A stretch of DNA of 53,745 nt from a virus: IMG/VR virus record IMGVR_UViG_3300029258_002378, positions 1 through 53,745 of that record; one strand, given 5' to 3'. A program made the translations under genes and the position numbers. This document shows, one piece after another, positions 1-8,326 of the stretch (positions are counted from its first letter, which is position 1; each line of letters begins with the position of its first letter). The notes under the pieces are model-generated. The model was not told the DNA's origin and did not search any database. It was given only the letters and a program-made list of their open reading frames with translations.

Positions 1-144
1 AAAAGACTTTCAATTGCTCTCGCAATTTTTTAGTCAGTTTGAATGATTCGATTTCTCCCTGAGTGGGCACTGCACTGTCAAATAAGTGGACGGCTGTTTG
101 ATCCTTTGGGTTGGGGACAGTAACTCCTCGAAATCTGTATGATG
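1..144. repeat. Direct terminal repeat, left copy
   Basis: Bases 1-144 are identical to 53602-53745. The primase-helicase gene reads in frame through the joined ends, so the molecule is circular or circularly permuted. A 144-bp exact overlap could be an assembler overlap of a circular contig or a real short terminal repeat; the sequence alone cannot tell. It lies inside a coding gene, which favours the artefact explanation. Confidence 0.95.
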
Positions 145-1543
145 TGTTACTTTTCAATCCATGCCCAGTAAAGTATGCGTTTCGCATTACGTATTGAGCG
201 GCGTGACTTTCAATAGTGGGAATGAGAATCAATTGCTCAACGTTGAACACTTTAACGGGTTCAACCTGCACGTTACACCCCGGTTTTGCGTTAAATCCCG
301 CAAGCTTTGCAAGGATCTTGTCGCGTGTTGTCCTCGGAATATCGATAAGTTCGAGAATACGTTCATTTGATGGGTCTAATGTAATCTCTCTAAACTCAGC
401 ATCAACTTCGGCCAGGGGACAGTCATCACAAGATTTATTACATGAAACGCGGTACGTTTCCGGTAAGTCATATGGTGCAGCTGACTTTCCCGATACAATT
501 GCATCAACTTCAATTCTTTTTCCAAACGTTGATGCTTCGCTAGCCATATCAAGTCGGACATGGACAAGCTCTTTGTTTACTTCTGTATTCTCGGGGTTTT
601 CAACAAGTAATGATGCACGGTGAATCCGTGTTAACCACCCCCCGGGATTTTGCATCTGGGGTTTGTTGTGAATCCAATCGCCAACGTCTTTACCGTACCG
701 TTTCGGAACCACTAATTTCTTAACGATGCCGGCAATGTCTCGTAATTCTCGAAATACTTTGGATTGCCCCTCCCGTCCCGCTTTGTCGTTATCATAGACG
801 AGTGTAACTTCAAGCCCCCGAAATTCGTTGTTGTATTGAGATGGCCATGATCGTGCACCCGCCGTGGATGTAACGGTGGGAATTCCCATCGATATAAGTG
901 CAAGTGCATCCCACTCCCCCTCACAGATGATAACATATCCCTCCTCTTTTGCATCAATCATTGCCCCGTATGGATACAGATGGGGAGGAGATCCGAATTT
1001 ACGTTTTTCCTGGGGGTCAGTATGGTTTATCATCTTGGGGAATTTCGGATCACCTCCCGCCAAATACAGTCGAGCATTGACAATGAGACCGTACTCATTG
1101 ATAACGGGGAAAACGAATCGCCGACCATTCCACCCAAGACGAAAACGTTTGATTGCTTCAATAGTTAAGTCTCTGTTGTGCAGCGCGTATCGTAATGCCA
1201 TCGGTGTATTGAGTAAAGCAGTATGCCACGCTTTTATTTTAGTGGGGGATATAATTGGCTGAATGTAGCGTACAAATAACTCGATGGCTGCCTGTTTCAG
1301 AGATAATCCTTCAACTTGGGCATGGAACGAAACAATCGATTTCCCCCCTTGCTCACATCCATGACAATACCATGCACCAGTTTTTGGATTAACATGCAAA
1401 CTTGGTGTTTTCTTATCATCGTGCAGTGGACATAACACACGGGGTTCAGTACTATCGTCAATCCATCGAATCTCTGGGAATGTATCGGTGTAATATTGCT
1501 TTGGATCAACAGTTGACTTTACATGGTGCACAAGTGAGGGCAT
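1..1543 (-). CDS. Primase-helicase, N-terminal part: CHC2 zinc finger, TOPRIM and MCM-like N-domain (runs off left edge)
   Basis: This is the first 514 codons of a 952-residue protein that continues in frame at 53601 down to 52286. I read it on the minus strand from ATG at 1541-1543. A CHC2-type zinc-binding domain has C38, H41, C60 and C63. A TOPRIM domain follows, with the glutamate in CEGEWDA (about residue 208) and the metal-binding DND (251-253) followed by KAG. These are the catalytic marks of a DnaG/T7-gp4-type primase that makes RNA primers. Residues about 290-490 look like an OB-fold with a small cysteine cluster (NKSCDDCPLAE), as in MCM N-terminal domains. The helicase half is described at 52286-53745. 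Start choice: the domain begins soon after this ATG and a purine-rich stretch precedes it. Confidence 0.9.
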   Translation of the reverse strand, partial: MPSLVHHVKSTVDPKQYYTDTFPEIRWIDDSTEPRVLCPLHDDKKTPSLHVNPKTGAWYCHGCEQGGKSIVSFHAQVEGLSLKQAAIELFVRYIQPIISPTKIKAWHTALLNTPMALRYALHNRDLTIEAIKRFRLGWNGRRFVFPVINEYGLIVNARLYLAGGDPKFPKMINHTDPQEKRKFGSPPHLYPYGAMIDAKEEGYVIICEGEWDALALISMGIPTVTSTAGARSWPSQYNNEFRGLEVTLVYDNDKAGREGQSKVFRELRDIAGIVKKLVVPKRYGKDVGDWIHNKPQMQNPGGWLTRIHRASLLVENPENTEVNKELVHVRLDMASEASTFGKRIEVDAIVSGKSAAPYDLPETYRVSCNKSCDDCPLAEVDAEFREITLDPSNERILELIDIPRTTRDKILAKLAGFNAKPGCNVQVEPVKVFNVEQLILIPTIESHAAQYVMRNAYFTGHGLKSNTSYRFRGVTVPNPKDQTAVHLFDSAVPTQGEIESFKLTKKLREQLKVF

Positions 1544-1634
1544 AGACCTTGACCCTTCTTAATCTGAAAATGACGTCCCCCCGCTCTAGTGAACGGGGGA
1601 ACATCATACTGCTACAAGGCAGCTGGAGAGAAAA

Positions 1635-2603
1635 TCACTTGGTCTTTGCCTTGCACTCCTTGATAAGCGTCAGTACTTTGTCAAACGACCCGGCGACTTC
1701 GAGATGTTCAGCAATGTCACAGAGCAAGTCTACATAGGACTCGTAGTCGTAGGGATCGAACTCATGCGATGTGGCGAGTGTCTTGATCGCCTTCTTCTGG
1801 GAAGCGTTCAAGTCATCATCGGTAAACGAGACTTCTACGGTGCCGTCACCGCCGTCACCCTCGTCTTCCTCTTCGTCTTCGCCGTCATCGCCCCCACTTT
1901 CCTCCTCTTCGCCCTCTTCGACTTTCAGATCGTCGATGGGGTATTCGCCTTCGTCGCCGTCATCAAACGCGACGCTGACAGTTCCTTCCTTATCGTTAAT
2001 CCCGTTGATCTCGCCAGTGTAGTCGGCTCCGTCGATTTCAACAACGCAGCGATGACCAATTTCCCAGCCATCCTCTTCGCCGTCTTCCTCTTCGTTTTCG
2101 CTGTCATCACTCCAATCTTCGAGATCCTCGGCATCAACGTCATCGCTGTCAAGCGCTCGGTTAAAGTAGACGTTCTGAATGTCCGAGTCGCCCTTTGTGC
2201 GAGCAGTTACTTCGGCAAATGTGCCAATGACCTCCTCTTCGAGCATGTCGGGAATGTCGGTCGCTTTTTCCGGCCAGTCGATGCCGAGTCGTGCGAGTCC
2301 GCCCCTGAACCACCCGAGATTCGTCTCATCTTCCATACCGTCGTGCTTGAACAGCATTCGCCCTTTGTGTTCGCCACTGACGATCTTCATCTGCCATGAA
2401 CACTGGAAACGGCCCGATGATTTGCTGTGATTAAGTACTGCGGCAGTAATCTGAACTTGGTAGCGTCCATCGGGGATGTCTCCAAATGACGATTCCTCGA
2501 CATCACCCCAGACGCCTTCGAGTTCCTCGAGCGACGACATTACGTCCACTGTTCCGTGCTCGTCGCCCTTTTTCACTGCCTTTTTTCGTGCTTTCTTGGC
2601 CAT
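1635..2603 (-). CDS. Phage single-stranded DNA-binding protein (DUF669-like) with an inserted Tudor/SH3-like domain
   Basis: The protein is 322 residues, starting at ATG 2601-2603 behind a GGAG ribosome binding site. Residues about 40-155 match the pattern of DUF669-type phage SSBs: a DGRYQVQI strand, then a long OB-like region with GRMLFKHDGM. Residues about 180-228 form a separate Tudor/SH3-like module (GHRCVVEIDGADYTGEI, then VAFDDGDEGEYPIDDL) flanked by very acidic linkers. A short C-terminal domain (260-322) follows. Acidic tails are common in SSBs that recruit partners, but here the acid runs are internal. It sits directly downstream of the Sak4-like ATPase, a pairing known in phages where SSB stimulates Sak4 annealing. 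Function as SSB is inferred from family resemblance and neighbours. Confidence 0.75.
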   Translation of the reverse strand: MAKKARKKAVKKGDEHGTVDVMSSLEELEGVWGDVEESSFGDIPDGRYQVQITAAVLNHSKSSGRFQCSWQMKIVSGEHKGRMLFKHDGMEDETNLGWFRGGLARLGIDWPEKATDIPDMLEEEVIGTFAEVTARTKGDSDIQNVYFNRALDSDDVDAEDLEDWSDDSENEEEDGEEDGWEIGHRCVVEIDGADYTGEINGINDKEGTVSVAFDDGDEGEYPIDDLKVEEGEEEESGGDDGEDEEEDEGDGGDGTVEVSFTDDDLNASQKKAIKTLATSHEFDPYDYESYVDLLCDIAEHLEVAGSFDKVLTLIKECKAKTK

Positions 2604-3369
2604 TAGGATTGGCTCCTTCAAACGTTTGAATGAACTTAGCGCCATCGAGTAATTCACGTTCCGAGCGACGCCTACTCGTTACGCGATCCTTTGCATAGAG
2701 ACTTTCACTTGGATTAGTTATGAGTACACGTACCTCCTGGCGTTTGCCACCAACTTTAATTGACTTAAATCCACAATATCCGATCAAATCACAGAGGGGA
2801 ATGAGCACATTCCATGCTGTTTTCGATAACGCCGGCATTGTTCGCTCGAGTTGTATAGATTTCGTGCGAACTGTTTTTATTGTTTCGTGGGCAATAAACA
2901 CAACACCAAGGTCAAGTTTCAGAAGCAATTGGATATATGCGTGCATGGTTTTCCGAAACGCCGCCCACCCTTTACCGTATTCCGCATCGGACAATGCTTC
3001 AATTCCGAGTTGATCGCATACATGATCTTCACAGATATTTGCAAAGTCATCGACATGGTCAATAGCGATCATGTTATATGGTTTACATGCACCCGGCTTC
3101 GTCAATGCTCGTGCCACTTTCATAAAATCCTCAAACTTGTGACACTCAACTCGCATCGCTGAAACGAATCGTGTTCCCCTGTCTGTTGATAGGAACAGCA
3201 CCCGCCCCAAATCTTTAACGAATGTCGTTTTGCCTACGCCTGGTGGACCATAGAACATCGTAATGTAATCGGTTATCGATGTCGCTACGAACGATGGTTC
3301 TGTGGGTAATTTGAATCCACTAGGCTTTACTCCCCTTTTCTTTGCAGTTATTTTCTTTCGTGGCGGCAT
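2503..3369 (-). CDS. Sak4-like RecA-fold ATPase (AAA_24), single-strand annealing recombinase candidate
   Basis: The protein is 288 residues. A Walker A motif (YGPPGVGKTTF) lies near residue 40 and a Walker B strand (MIAIDHVDDF) near residue 100. A RecA-like sensor stretch (GVVFIAHE) is near residue 150. This is the AAA_24/Sak4 architecture, a minimal RecA core that promotes annealing of complementary single strands with the phage SSB. The start overlaps the upstream stop as TAATG. The C-terminus is unusually long and basic. Its last 34 codons overlap the start of the SSB gene (2503-2603), so the tail may be an extension or the result of a lost stop codon. Neighbours are the SSB, a Cas4-like nuclease and an SF2 helicase, together forming a recombination module. 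Confidence 0.8.
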   Translation of the reverse strand: MPPRKKITAKKRGVKPSGFKLPTEPSFVATSITDYITMFYGPPGVGKTTFVKDLGRVLFLSTDRGTRFVSAMRVECHKFEDFMKVARALTKPGACKPYNMIAIDHVDDFANICEDHVCDQLGIEALSDAEYGKGWAAFRKTMHAYIQLLLKLDLGVVFIAHETIKTVRTKSIQLERTMPALSKTAWNVLIPLCDLIGYCGFKSIKVGGKRQEVRVLITNPSESLYAKDRVTSRRRSERELLDGAKFIQTFEGANPNGQESTKKGSEKGRRARNSGRNVVARGTRRRLG

Positions 3370-3677
3370 TATTTGGCCCTTCGCTTTCGGATAATGGGTT
3401 CAGCAATTAACTGACGCGGTAAGAAAATGCCAACAATCGCTTTCTGGCGACGGAAGGCAACGAATCGAATTTGAATCTGCATTCCACTAATGCTGAACAT
3501 GACAGCTTCACGGAGGAGAATCGTCTCGGATCGCTTGTGCAGCGATAACCATACAGTGATATCCGTACGATCATATCCGTTATACATCCCCAGCACTTTA
3601 ATGATGCAGTAGGGAAGGTTATCGTTGTTCTTTGCTTTTACGATAACTCGATCACCGATGGTCATTGGGCGAATCAT
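3369..3677 (-). CDS. Small hypothetical protein, possible SH3-like fold
   Basis: The protein is 102 residues, starting at ATG 3675-3677, which overlaps the nuclease stop as ATGA; a GGAA stretch lies just upstream. The N-terminus (MTIGDRVIVKAKNN) has the start of an SH3/Tudor-like barrel, followed by alternating beta-strand-like hydrophobics and a strongly basic C-terminus (IIRKRRAK). I do not recognise a family. It is translationally coupled to the Cas4-like nuclease upstream and the Sak4-like ATPase downstream (TAATG), so a role in the same recombination step is a reasonable inference. Confidence 0.7.
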   Translation of the reverse strand: MIRPMTIGDRVIVKAKNNDNLPYCIIKVLGMYNGYDRTDITVWLSLHKRSETILLREAVMFSISGMQIQIRFVAFRRQKAIVGIFLPRQLIAEPIIRKRRAK

Positions 3678-4738
3678 GCTTCCATTACTTCCTCGTAGTC
3701 GCCGCTCAACTCTTCGTGCCAATCGCTATGTTGCTCGAACAACATACCCGTCCCACGATCAAGACCCGTCGTACATACCTCGAGGTACGGACACGTCCTG
3801 AAAAACGCAGAGCATTCGGCATCATCTGGTCCCCACGATCGGGGATCAAGCGGATCACTTCCGTTGATAATCGCCATGAACTCAGCATGTGTTTGTCGCA
3901 CTTCGTACTCGAACGCATCGATGTCTGATTTGTTGAATTTCAACGGCTGCCTGAAGAAATAGAAGTCAGGACGTGCTTCATAATCTTCAGCAATGCGAGC
4001 ATTGAAGGCATCTGCTGTTTCTCCGGATTTTCGACGCAAGCTGCATTTACGGACGACATCATACAATACTTCATTAACACGAAGTCCAAGACCTTGTGTT
4101 GCGCCGAATACGTAAGAACGAACTTGCGTATCCATTGGCAATCGAGTAATGTATGCCTCACTGATTTTCCTTGCTGTCTTGTGTTCCACAACTGTGTAGC
4201 ATTTTGCTTGTGGCTTAAGCAGCGTCACAAGGTCGATTTTGCCGGCGTAATCGAAGTCACCCATATCAACACGGAACTCGACTTCGACTAACTTGCGATT
4301 GATCGTCCAAATCCTGCGATCATCAGCATATGTGTGAGCATAGCCAAATAGCATTCCGTACAGCGCTTGGATTTCGGCGGATAATTTTTCAAAGTCATCG
4401 GGATTGTAAAGTGCCGATTGCTCGCGTGCTTCTGTCCATGCGGGATCGATGCGCCGCCGTGCAATACGTGTCATCCTTGCACGATTGCTACTGTACCAAT
4501 CCCCTATACACCAGTGAAACAAACCGCCAATGAGAAGTGCATTATCGGGGATACGCTTTCGCAATCCCATTACGTACTTCCAGAAGAACTTACGCTTACA
4601 TCGCCGAAACAATTTGATGGCACTTGATGTCCAGCAGATTCGTTTCGGCAATACGGGCGATTTGAACTGATGCTCACCAATCAATTGTCGAAGTTTGAGA
4701 GTTCGAGACACGTTTTTGCTCCAGTAAAGCGGAAACAT
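3674..4738 (-). CDS. PD-(D/E)XK nuclease, Cas4/RecB-like with probable iron-sulfur cluster
   Basis: The protein is 354 residues. An early cysteine (LFRRCKRKFFWKYV, about residue 48) and three near the C-terminus (ECSAFFRTCPYLEVC) give the four-cysteine 4Fe-4S arrangement of Cas4/AddB-type nucleases. The catalytic core is visible as GGLFHWCIGDWY, then YAGKIDLV (the motif Asp), then VVEHKTA (the E-x-K). Such enzymes resect DNA ends 5' to 3' to supply single strands for annealing, which fits its position beside Sak4 and SSB. No convincing Shine-Dalgarno precedes the first ATG, so a start 15-25 codons further in is possible. The gene ends in an ATGA overlap with the next. Confidence 0.8.
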   Translation of the reverse strand: MFPLYWSKNVSRTLKLRQLIGEHQFKSPVLPKRICWTSSAIKLFRRCKRKFFWKYVMGLRKRIPDNALLIGGLFHWCIGDWYSSNRARMTRIARRRIDPAWTEAREQSALYNPDDFEKLSAEIQALYGMLFGYAHTYADDRRIWTINRKLVEVEFRVDMGDFDYAGKIDLVTLLKPQAKCYTVVEHKTARKISEAYITRLPMDTQVRSYVFGATQGLGLRVNEVLYDVVRKCSLRRKSGETADAFNARIAEDYEARPDFYFFRQPLKFNKSDIDAFEYEVRQTHAEFMAIINGSDPLDPRSWGPDDAECSAFFRTCPYLEVCTTGLDRGTGMLFEQHSDWHEELSGDYEEVMEA

Positions 4739-4772
4739 AAATCATAACATAAGGGGTACGATTTGAAAACCC

Positions 4773-6152
4773 TCATTTTAGAATCTCGCGAATACGGTGT
4801 CCATTTTTCAGTTGATCAAGTATGAAGGTGGCAATTGACATCTTATTGCCAATGCACTCTAATACTTTTTCATCCACTGATCCCTCCGTGATAAGGTCGA
4901 CATACGTAATAGCCTTGTGTCGTTCAGATCCGATTCGACGTGTTCTTCGCATTGACTGCTGTCGAGATACTACTTTGTGTGAATTGCTATAATACACGGC
5001 AGAATCAGCGACAACTAATTCATTCATGCCCACACCCGAATCAACTTGTCCGATGAACAGACGTACTGTAGGATCGTCTCTAAAGCGTATACGAGCGTTC
5101 TCTTTCTCTCGACGCTTCGATCCCATGAATTGCACAGTGGAAATCCCCCTATTTTGTGCAATTCGAGCAATACGAACGATTTCCGCAGTAAATGAACACC
5201 AGATTACAATTTTTGGTTTGATCCCCAGATAATAGGGGTTTTCGAGAAGGTCAAATAGTACATCCAATTTCGGGCATGGGAATTCATGGGTATCGTGATT
5301 CTCATCGTACAGAAATCCCGATGCGACTTGTCTCAATTTCGCAACTTGAGTGACAATGTAGTCGACTTCAATAATACTCCCCCCATTAAGCACTGTTTCA
5401 AACTCCGTAAGAATCTCCTCGTAGTGAATTCGCTGCGTCCGATGCATTGGTGCACTCTTACGATAGCGTCGTATAGGGGGCAGTGTAAGAACATCATCTT
5501 CATGCACATGGAACGATATTGCTGGGAGTTTTGAAGCAATCTCATCCTTCGCCTTTTTTCGTGGATACCAGCCGGGACCTGATTGTAAATAGTAACGTTG
5601 TTTAAAATACCATTGGGAGTTGCCAAACGTTTGACCGTTATCGATGAATAACGCTTGGGAGAATACATCCATCACTTCGTTTGTGATGGGTGAACCAGTC
5701 AATGCTAACCGACGTTTAATGTGGCGTGTTGCACGTATGACTGCTTTCGTTCGTTTCGATTCCCACCGCTTTATCATATGAGATTCATCGGCAATTACGG
5801 TATTGAACGGTGAGTGTTTAATCCACTCGTAAATGACCGAGTTCTTGACGAGATCATACGTAACAAAGAACCACTTGACACCAAAGTCGGACATTGCATT
5901 AATTTGATTGAGGCGATGAGCGCCGCTTTGAATGAACTCCATTTGGTGCCGTTCGACGCCTTCTAACTTCAATTCCGTATTCCACGTCAAGAAATCATCA
6001 CGTCGGCAAATAACAAGGATGGGCCCAATCGCTGCACGTATCGCTACAAGCGTCTTGCCTGTTCCCGGTGCCATGAACAATCCCGCCTTACCGCCCTTTT
6101 TTCTCACGAATGTTAGCGCGTCTCTTTGATGTTGCTTTGCTTTTCGTGCCAT
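4773..6152 (-). CDS. SF2 (SNF2/DEAD-like) DNA helicase
   Basis: The protein is 459 residues with both helicase lobes. It opens with a Q-motif-like AKQHQRDALTF. Motif I is APGTGKT (about residues 28-34), motif II is IADESHMIK (DESH), and motif III is LALTGSP. The C-terminal lobe shows motif IV/V (FIGQVDSGVGMNE) and motif VI (QQSMRRTRRIGS), in the order of SNF2-like translocases. It probably remodels or unwinds phage DNA during recombination or replication restart. Its first 65 bases overlap the end of the preceding PLD-like gene. No strong ribosome binding site is seen, so translation may be coupled to that gene. Confidence 0.88.
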   Translation of the reverse strand: MARKAKQHQRDALTFVRKKGGKAGLFMAPGTGKTLVAIRAAIGPILVICRRDDFLTWNTELKLEGVERHQMEFIQSGAHRLNQINAMSDFGVKWFFVTYDLVKNSVIYEWIKHSPFNTVIADESHMIKRWESKRTKAVIRATRHIKRRLALTGSPITNEVMDVFSQALFIDNGQTFGNSQWYFKQRYYLQSGPGWYPRKKAKDEIASKLPAISFHVHEDDVLTLPPIRRYRKSAPMHRTQRIHYEEILTEFETVLNGGSIIEVDYIVTQVAKLRQVASGFLYDENHDTHEFPCPKLDVLFDLLENPYYLGIKPKIVIWCSFTAEIVRIARIAQNRGISTVQFMGSKRREKENARIRFRDDPTVRLFIGQVDSGVGMNELVVADSAVYYSNSHKVVSRQQSMRRTRRIGSERHKAITYVDLITEGSVDEKVLECIGNKMSIATFILDQLKNGHRIREILK

Positions 6153-6672
6153 GCATTTTACTCTGCCGCTTTAACATAGCGGCCATTTCGTCTTTGTTGA
6201 TTGTGGGTGTTGGATCAACCACTGTAGCGTTTAACCAAATACGATCATATAAGCGGATAAGTGACTTTGGTGTCGTGGTCAACAAACATGAGAAGTCATC
6301 CCACCCAGATCCTGTGAAATTGTGACCGCCAACAATGGAGAAAATGGAGTCTTTTGTATTGAGCGGCTCGCATATGACACACTTTAAATGCGTCTTTGTT
6401 ACTAGTCGCCATTCGATACCTCGGTACTGATCTGCAAATAGTCGAATATGATTCCATGTTTCGTCGGTGATGCCGTCAGAGCACCCAACAAGAAATCGAT
6501 GCATTTTACCAATCGGAGACCGACTATTGATTGCAGTAAGAATACTTTCACCACCCCACCATTGCCCTATGCCGAATGACGAAATGCTAACACGACGCCA
6601 GCCACGTACATGAGTGACAAGCGACAGTACCATGTCGTTATACTCTTCAATCGTTGTTGCTGACTGTCGCAC
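6088..6672 (-). CDS. Phospholipase-D-superfamily-like protein, probable nuclease
   Basis: I place the start at GTG 6670-6672, preceded by AAGGA at a good distance and just after the ThyX stop, giving 194 residues. It contains THLKCVICEP followed about 20 residues later by VGGHNFTGSG. That is the H-x-K plus G-x-N pattern of the PLD superfamily; the usual Asp of HKD is not at the standard spacing. Single-motif members dimerise and include Nuc and BfiI-like nucleases. The C-terminus is highly basic and overlaps the helicase start by 65 bases. A nuclease acting with the adjacent helicase is an inference. Confidence 0.6.
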   Translation of the reverse strand: MRQSATTIEEYNDMVLSLVTHVRGWRRVSISSFGIGQWWGGESILTAINSRSPIGKMHRFLVGCSDGITDETWNHIRLFADQYRGIEWRLVTKTHLKCVICEPLNTKDSIFSIVGGHNFTGSGWDDFSCLLTTTPKSLIRLYDRIWLNATVVDPTPTINKDEMAAMLKRQSKMHGTKSKATSKRRANIREKKGR

Positions 6673-6676
6673 TTGG

Positions 6677-7708
6677 CTATCCTTGTATCTTCGGCAGATA
6701 GTCACGGACGTGACTGATAATATTACGAATCTCAGCATCGGCATATTCACTGCAACGCATAGCAATAATGTGTTGCCATTGACTTAGTGTTGCACTGAAG
6801 ACAAGTTGTGTCGCCATTGCGTTTGGCAGTACGCCGCGGGCCGCACCGCGAGCTTCTTTCCGAGTATGGCCTTGCACTTCAAGTTGATTCGCTAGTCTCA
6901 TGTATAGCGACTGTGACGCTTCATTAATCGCAAGCGGACCATTGTCGTTCGCAACCGTGAAGTCGGCGTCGCCAAGCAGTGGATGCCAACACATCTCCGC
7001 GTCCGATTCGTCACAGTATCGTGTACTGCGTTGGGAAATTGCTGTCCAATCGCCGTGGCGTACAAGTTCATGGGAAAAACCACGTGATCCCTTGAACCAG
7101 AACGTGAACCAAATTTCACTCATCGCTTTCGGGGGAACGAGACGTGACCATTGTTGTATGTCAAGACGGAATTGCCCCTGTGGGGGATTGAGGATTACAC
7201 GTGGCGCAATCTTGTTCCCCCAGAATTGCAGATATGTTCCAATCACTTTTGCCTCTGAGGGCCATAACGTCGTCCGCTCTTCCCATTCGAGGATCGCACG
7301 CAGATTTACGGAGAAGCGTATACCGGCTTCCTCAATTGCAGTGACAAAAATACCTGGACGGTTAAGCAAACATGGAACGAACGCTGGCCATTGGTTGCTT
7401 TTCCCATGCAGTTGCAATGTGAAGTTTGCATGTTCGTAAATGGACAGGTGGCCAATGTCAAGTATGTGCTGATGAAACTCGGCTGAAGACCGCCCTTTAC
7501 CAATTGAATCGTAACATACTCGACCAGCGATTTCGGACACAATTTCAGCGGGTGTACCAATACATTGGTCATCACGAGGTTTTCCCATTTGTGGGGGACA
7601 GATTACTTCCTTGTCGATGTTCGATCCAATGGGGCAAACATCTTCATGGAGGGGTATTGCGTCCTCATTCTTGTGTTGATCAGTAATTAAGCCACTCATG
7701 TCGTTCAT
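6677..7708 (-). CDS. thyX: Flavin-dependent thymidylate synthase
   Basis: The protein is 343 residues. Hallmarks are GHLSIYEHANFTL, ELVRHGDWTAISQRSTRY in the place of the ThyX signature, and a C-terminal RCSEYADAEIR that matches the flavin/nucleotide-binding end of ThyX. It converts dUMP to dTMP using FAD and methylenetetrahydrofolate. The signature is atypical: the third position of RHR is Gly and an extra residue separates it from the SQxSTRY half. SQxSTRY-type variants are known in divergent ThyX proteins. An N-terminal extension of about 50 residues precedes the conserved part, so Met41 is an alternative start. The first ATG overlaps the upstream stop as ATGA. A second, ThyA-family enzyme lies at 48901-49701. 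Confidence 0.88.
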   Translation of the reverse strand: MNDMSGLITDQHKNEDAIPLHEDVCPIGSNIDKEVICPPQMGKPRDDQCIGTPAEIVSEIAGRVCYDSIGKGRSSAEFHQHILDIGHLSIYEHANFTLQLHGKSNQWPAFVPCLLNRPGIFVTAIEEAGIRFSVNLRAILEWEERTTLWPSEAKVIGTYLQFWGNKIAPRVILNPPQGQFRLDIQQWSRLVPPKAMSEIWFTFWFKGSRGFSHELVRHGDWTAISQRSTRYCDESDAEMCWHPLLGDADFTVANDNGPLAINEASQSLYMRLANQLEVQGHTRKEARGAARGVLPNAMATQLVFSATLSQWQHIIAMRCSEYADAEIRNIISHVRDYLPKIQG

Positions 7709-7890
7709 GCCTCTATTTCCCAGTCGAAGACTGTAACAATTTGACGTTGTCCATCATCCCAGTAAACAATAGTGTATGTCTCTCCTTCTATGTCAGTGTT
7801 AAGCCCAATGATTCAAGCATTTATATCAACGGCAATAACTCGTACGGAGTCACCGATGTCACACTTATACGTTATCTTCTTCTCCGGCAT
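7705..7890 (-). pseudogene. Small SH3/Tudor-like gene interrupted by an in-frame TGA
   Basis: From ATG 7888-7890 a frame of 62 codons runs to the ATGA junction with thyX, but TGA at 7813-7815 interrupts it at codon 26. Both halves read like one SH3-like domain: CDIGDSVRVIAVDINA before the stop, then GETYTIVYWDDGQRQ and VFDWEIEA after it. A single C-to-T change (CGA to TGA) would explain it and would restore an Arg. TGA is an ordinary stop elsewhere in the genome, so recoding is unlikely. It may be a true nonsense mutation, a sequencing error, or two peptides. No start codon with a ribosome binding site is obvious after the stop. Confidence 0.6.
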
Positions 7891-8326
7891 TAGAGATTGA
7901 TTCCCCTGATTCACCAGTTGTTTCAAGTTGAGGTAATGGAAGATACGCCGGCAGTTTACATCCAAGGGTTTCACAACGATGGCGAATCATCTCATCAACG
8001 ACTTTGGCGATACCGTCAACAATTGACTTGTGCCGCCCATCATCATAACCGAATCGGTGGTGCAATAGTTTACTTCGCACTTTTTCCCATGGCACACCGT
8101 ATTGAAGTGCAATGGATGTAATGGTGACAAGTGCATCTGTTAGTCCGCTGATTTCAGTTCCCTCCTTGGCAATCGAGATGAATATTTCCGCGGGCTCAGT
8201 TTCGTAACCCTCTTCTTCAAAAAACGAGACAGTTGTGAATGTTTTATAGCCACATATAGAGCGCTTGTGTGTTATGCTCCCCCGACTTTCAGGTAAGTGT
8301 GTTCTTTGTGGTTCATAAATCGTCAT
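7865..8326 (-). CDS. TSCPD-domain protein (class II ribonucleotide reductase C-terminus-like)
   Basis: The protein is 153 residues from ATG 8324-8326, which lies inside the end of the upstream gene. The stretch from KRSICGYKTFTTVSF through EIFISIAKEG, SGLTDALVTI and LQYGVPWEKVRSKLLHHRFG matches the TSCPD domain found at the C-terminus of NrdJ ribonucleotide reductases, and as stand-alone proteins in phages and bacteria. The final KSIVDGIAKVVDEMIRHR completes the domain. Its exact role is unsettled; stand-alone copies are thought to assist ribonucleotide reduction. It is next to thyX and near a MazG-like gene, which supports a nucleotide-metabolism role. No full reductase is in this genome. 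Confidence 0.8.
   Translation of the reverse strand: MTIYEPQRTHLPESRGSITHKRSICGYKTFTTVSFFEEEGYETEPAEIFISIAKEGTEISGLTDALVTITSIALQYGVPWEKVRSKLLHHRFGYDDGRHKSIVDGIAKVVDEMIRHRCETLGCKLPAYLPLPQLETTGESGESISNAGEEDNV

Noticed and set aside
1704-2399. 231-codon plus-strand open frame opposite the SSB gene
   Set aside because: It is antisense to an acidic, GAx-rich coding region, which produces long open antisense frames. No ribosome binding site or domain, and the SSB frame is clearly the real one.
2503-2603. Frameshift error joining the Sak4-like and SSB genes
   Set aside because: Both genes have complete domains, and the SSB has its own good ribosome binding site and ATG. A simple overlap explains the data better.
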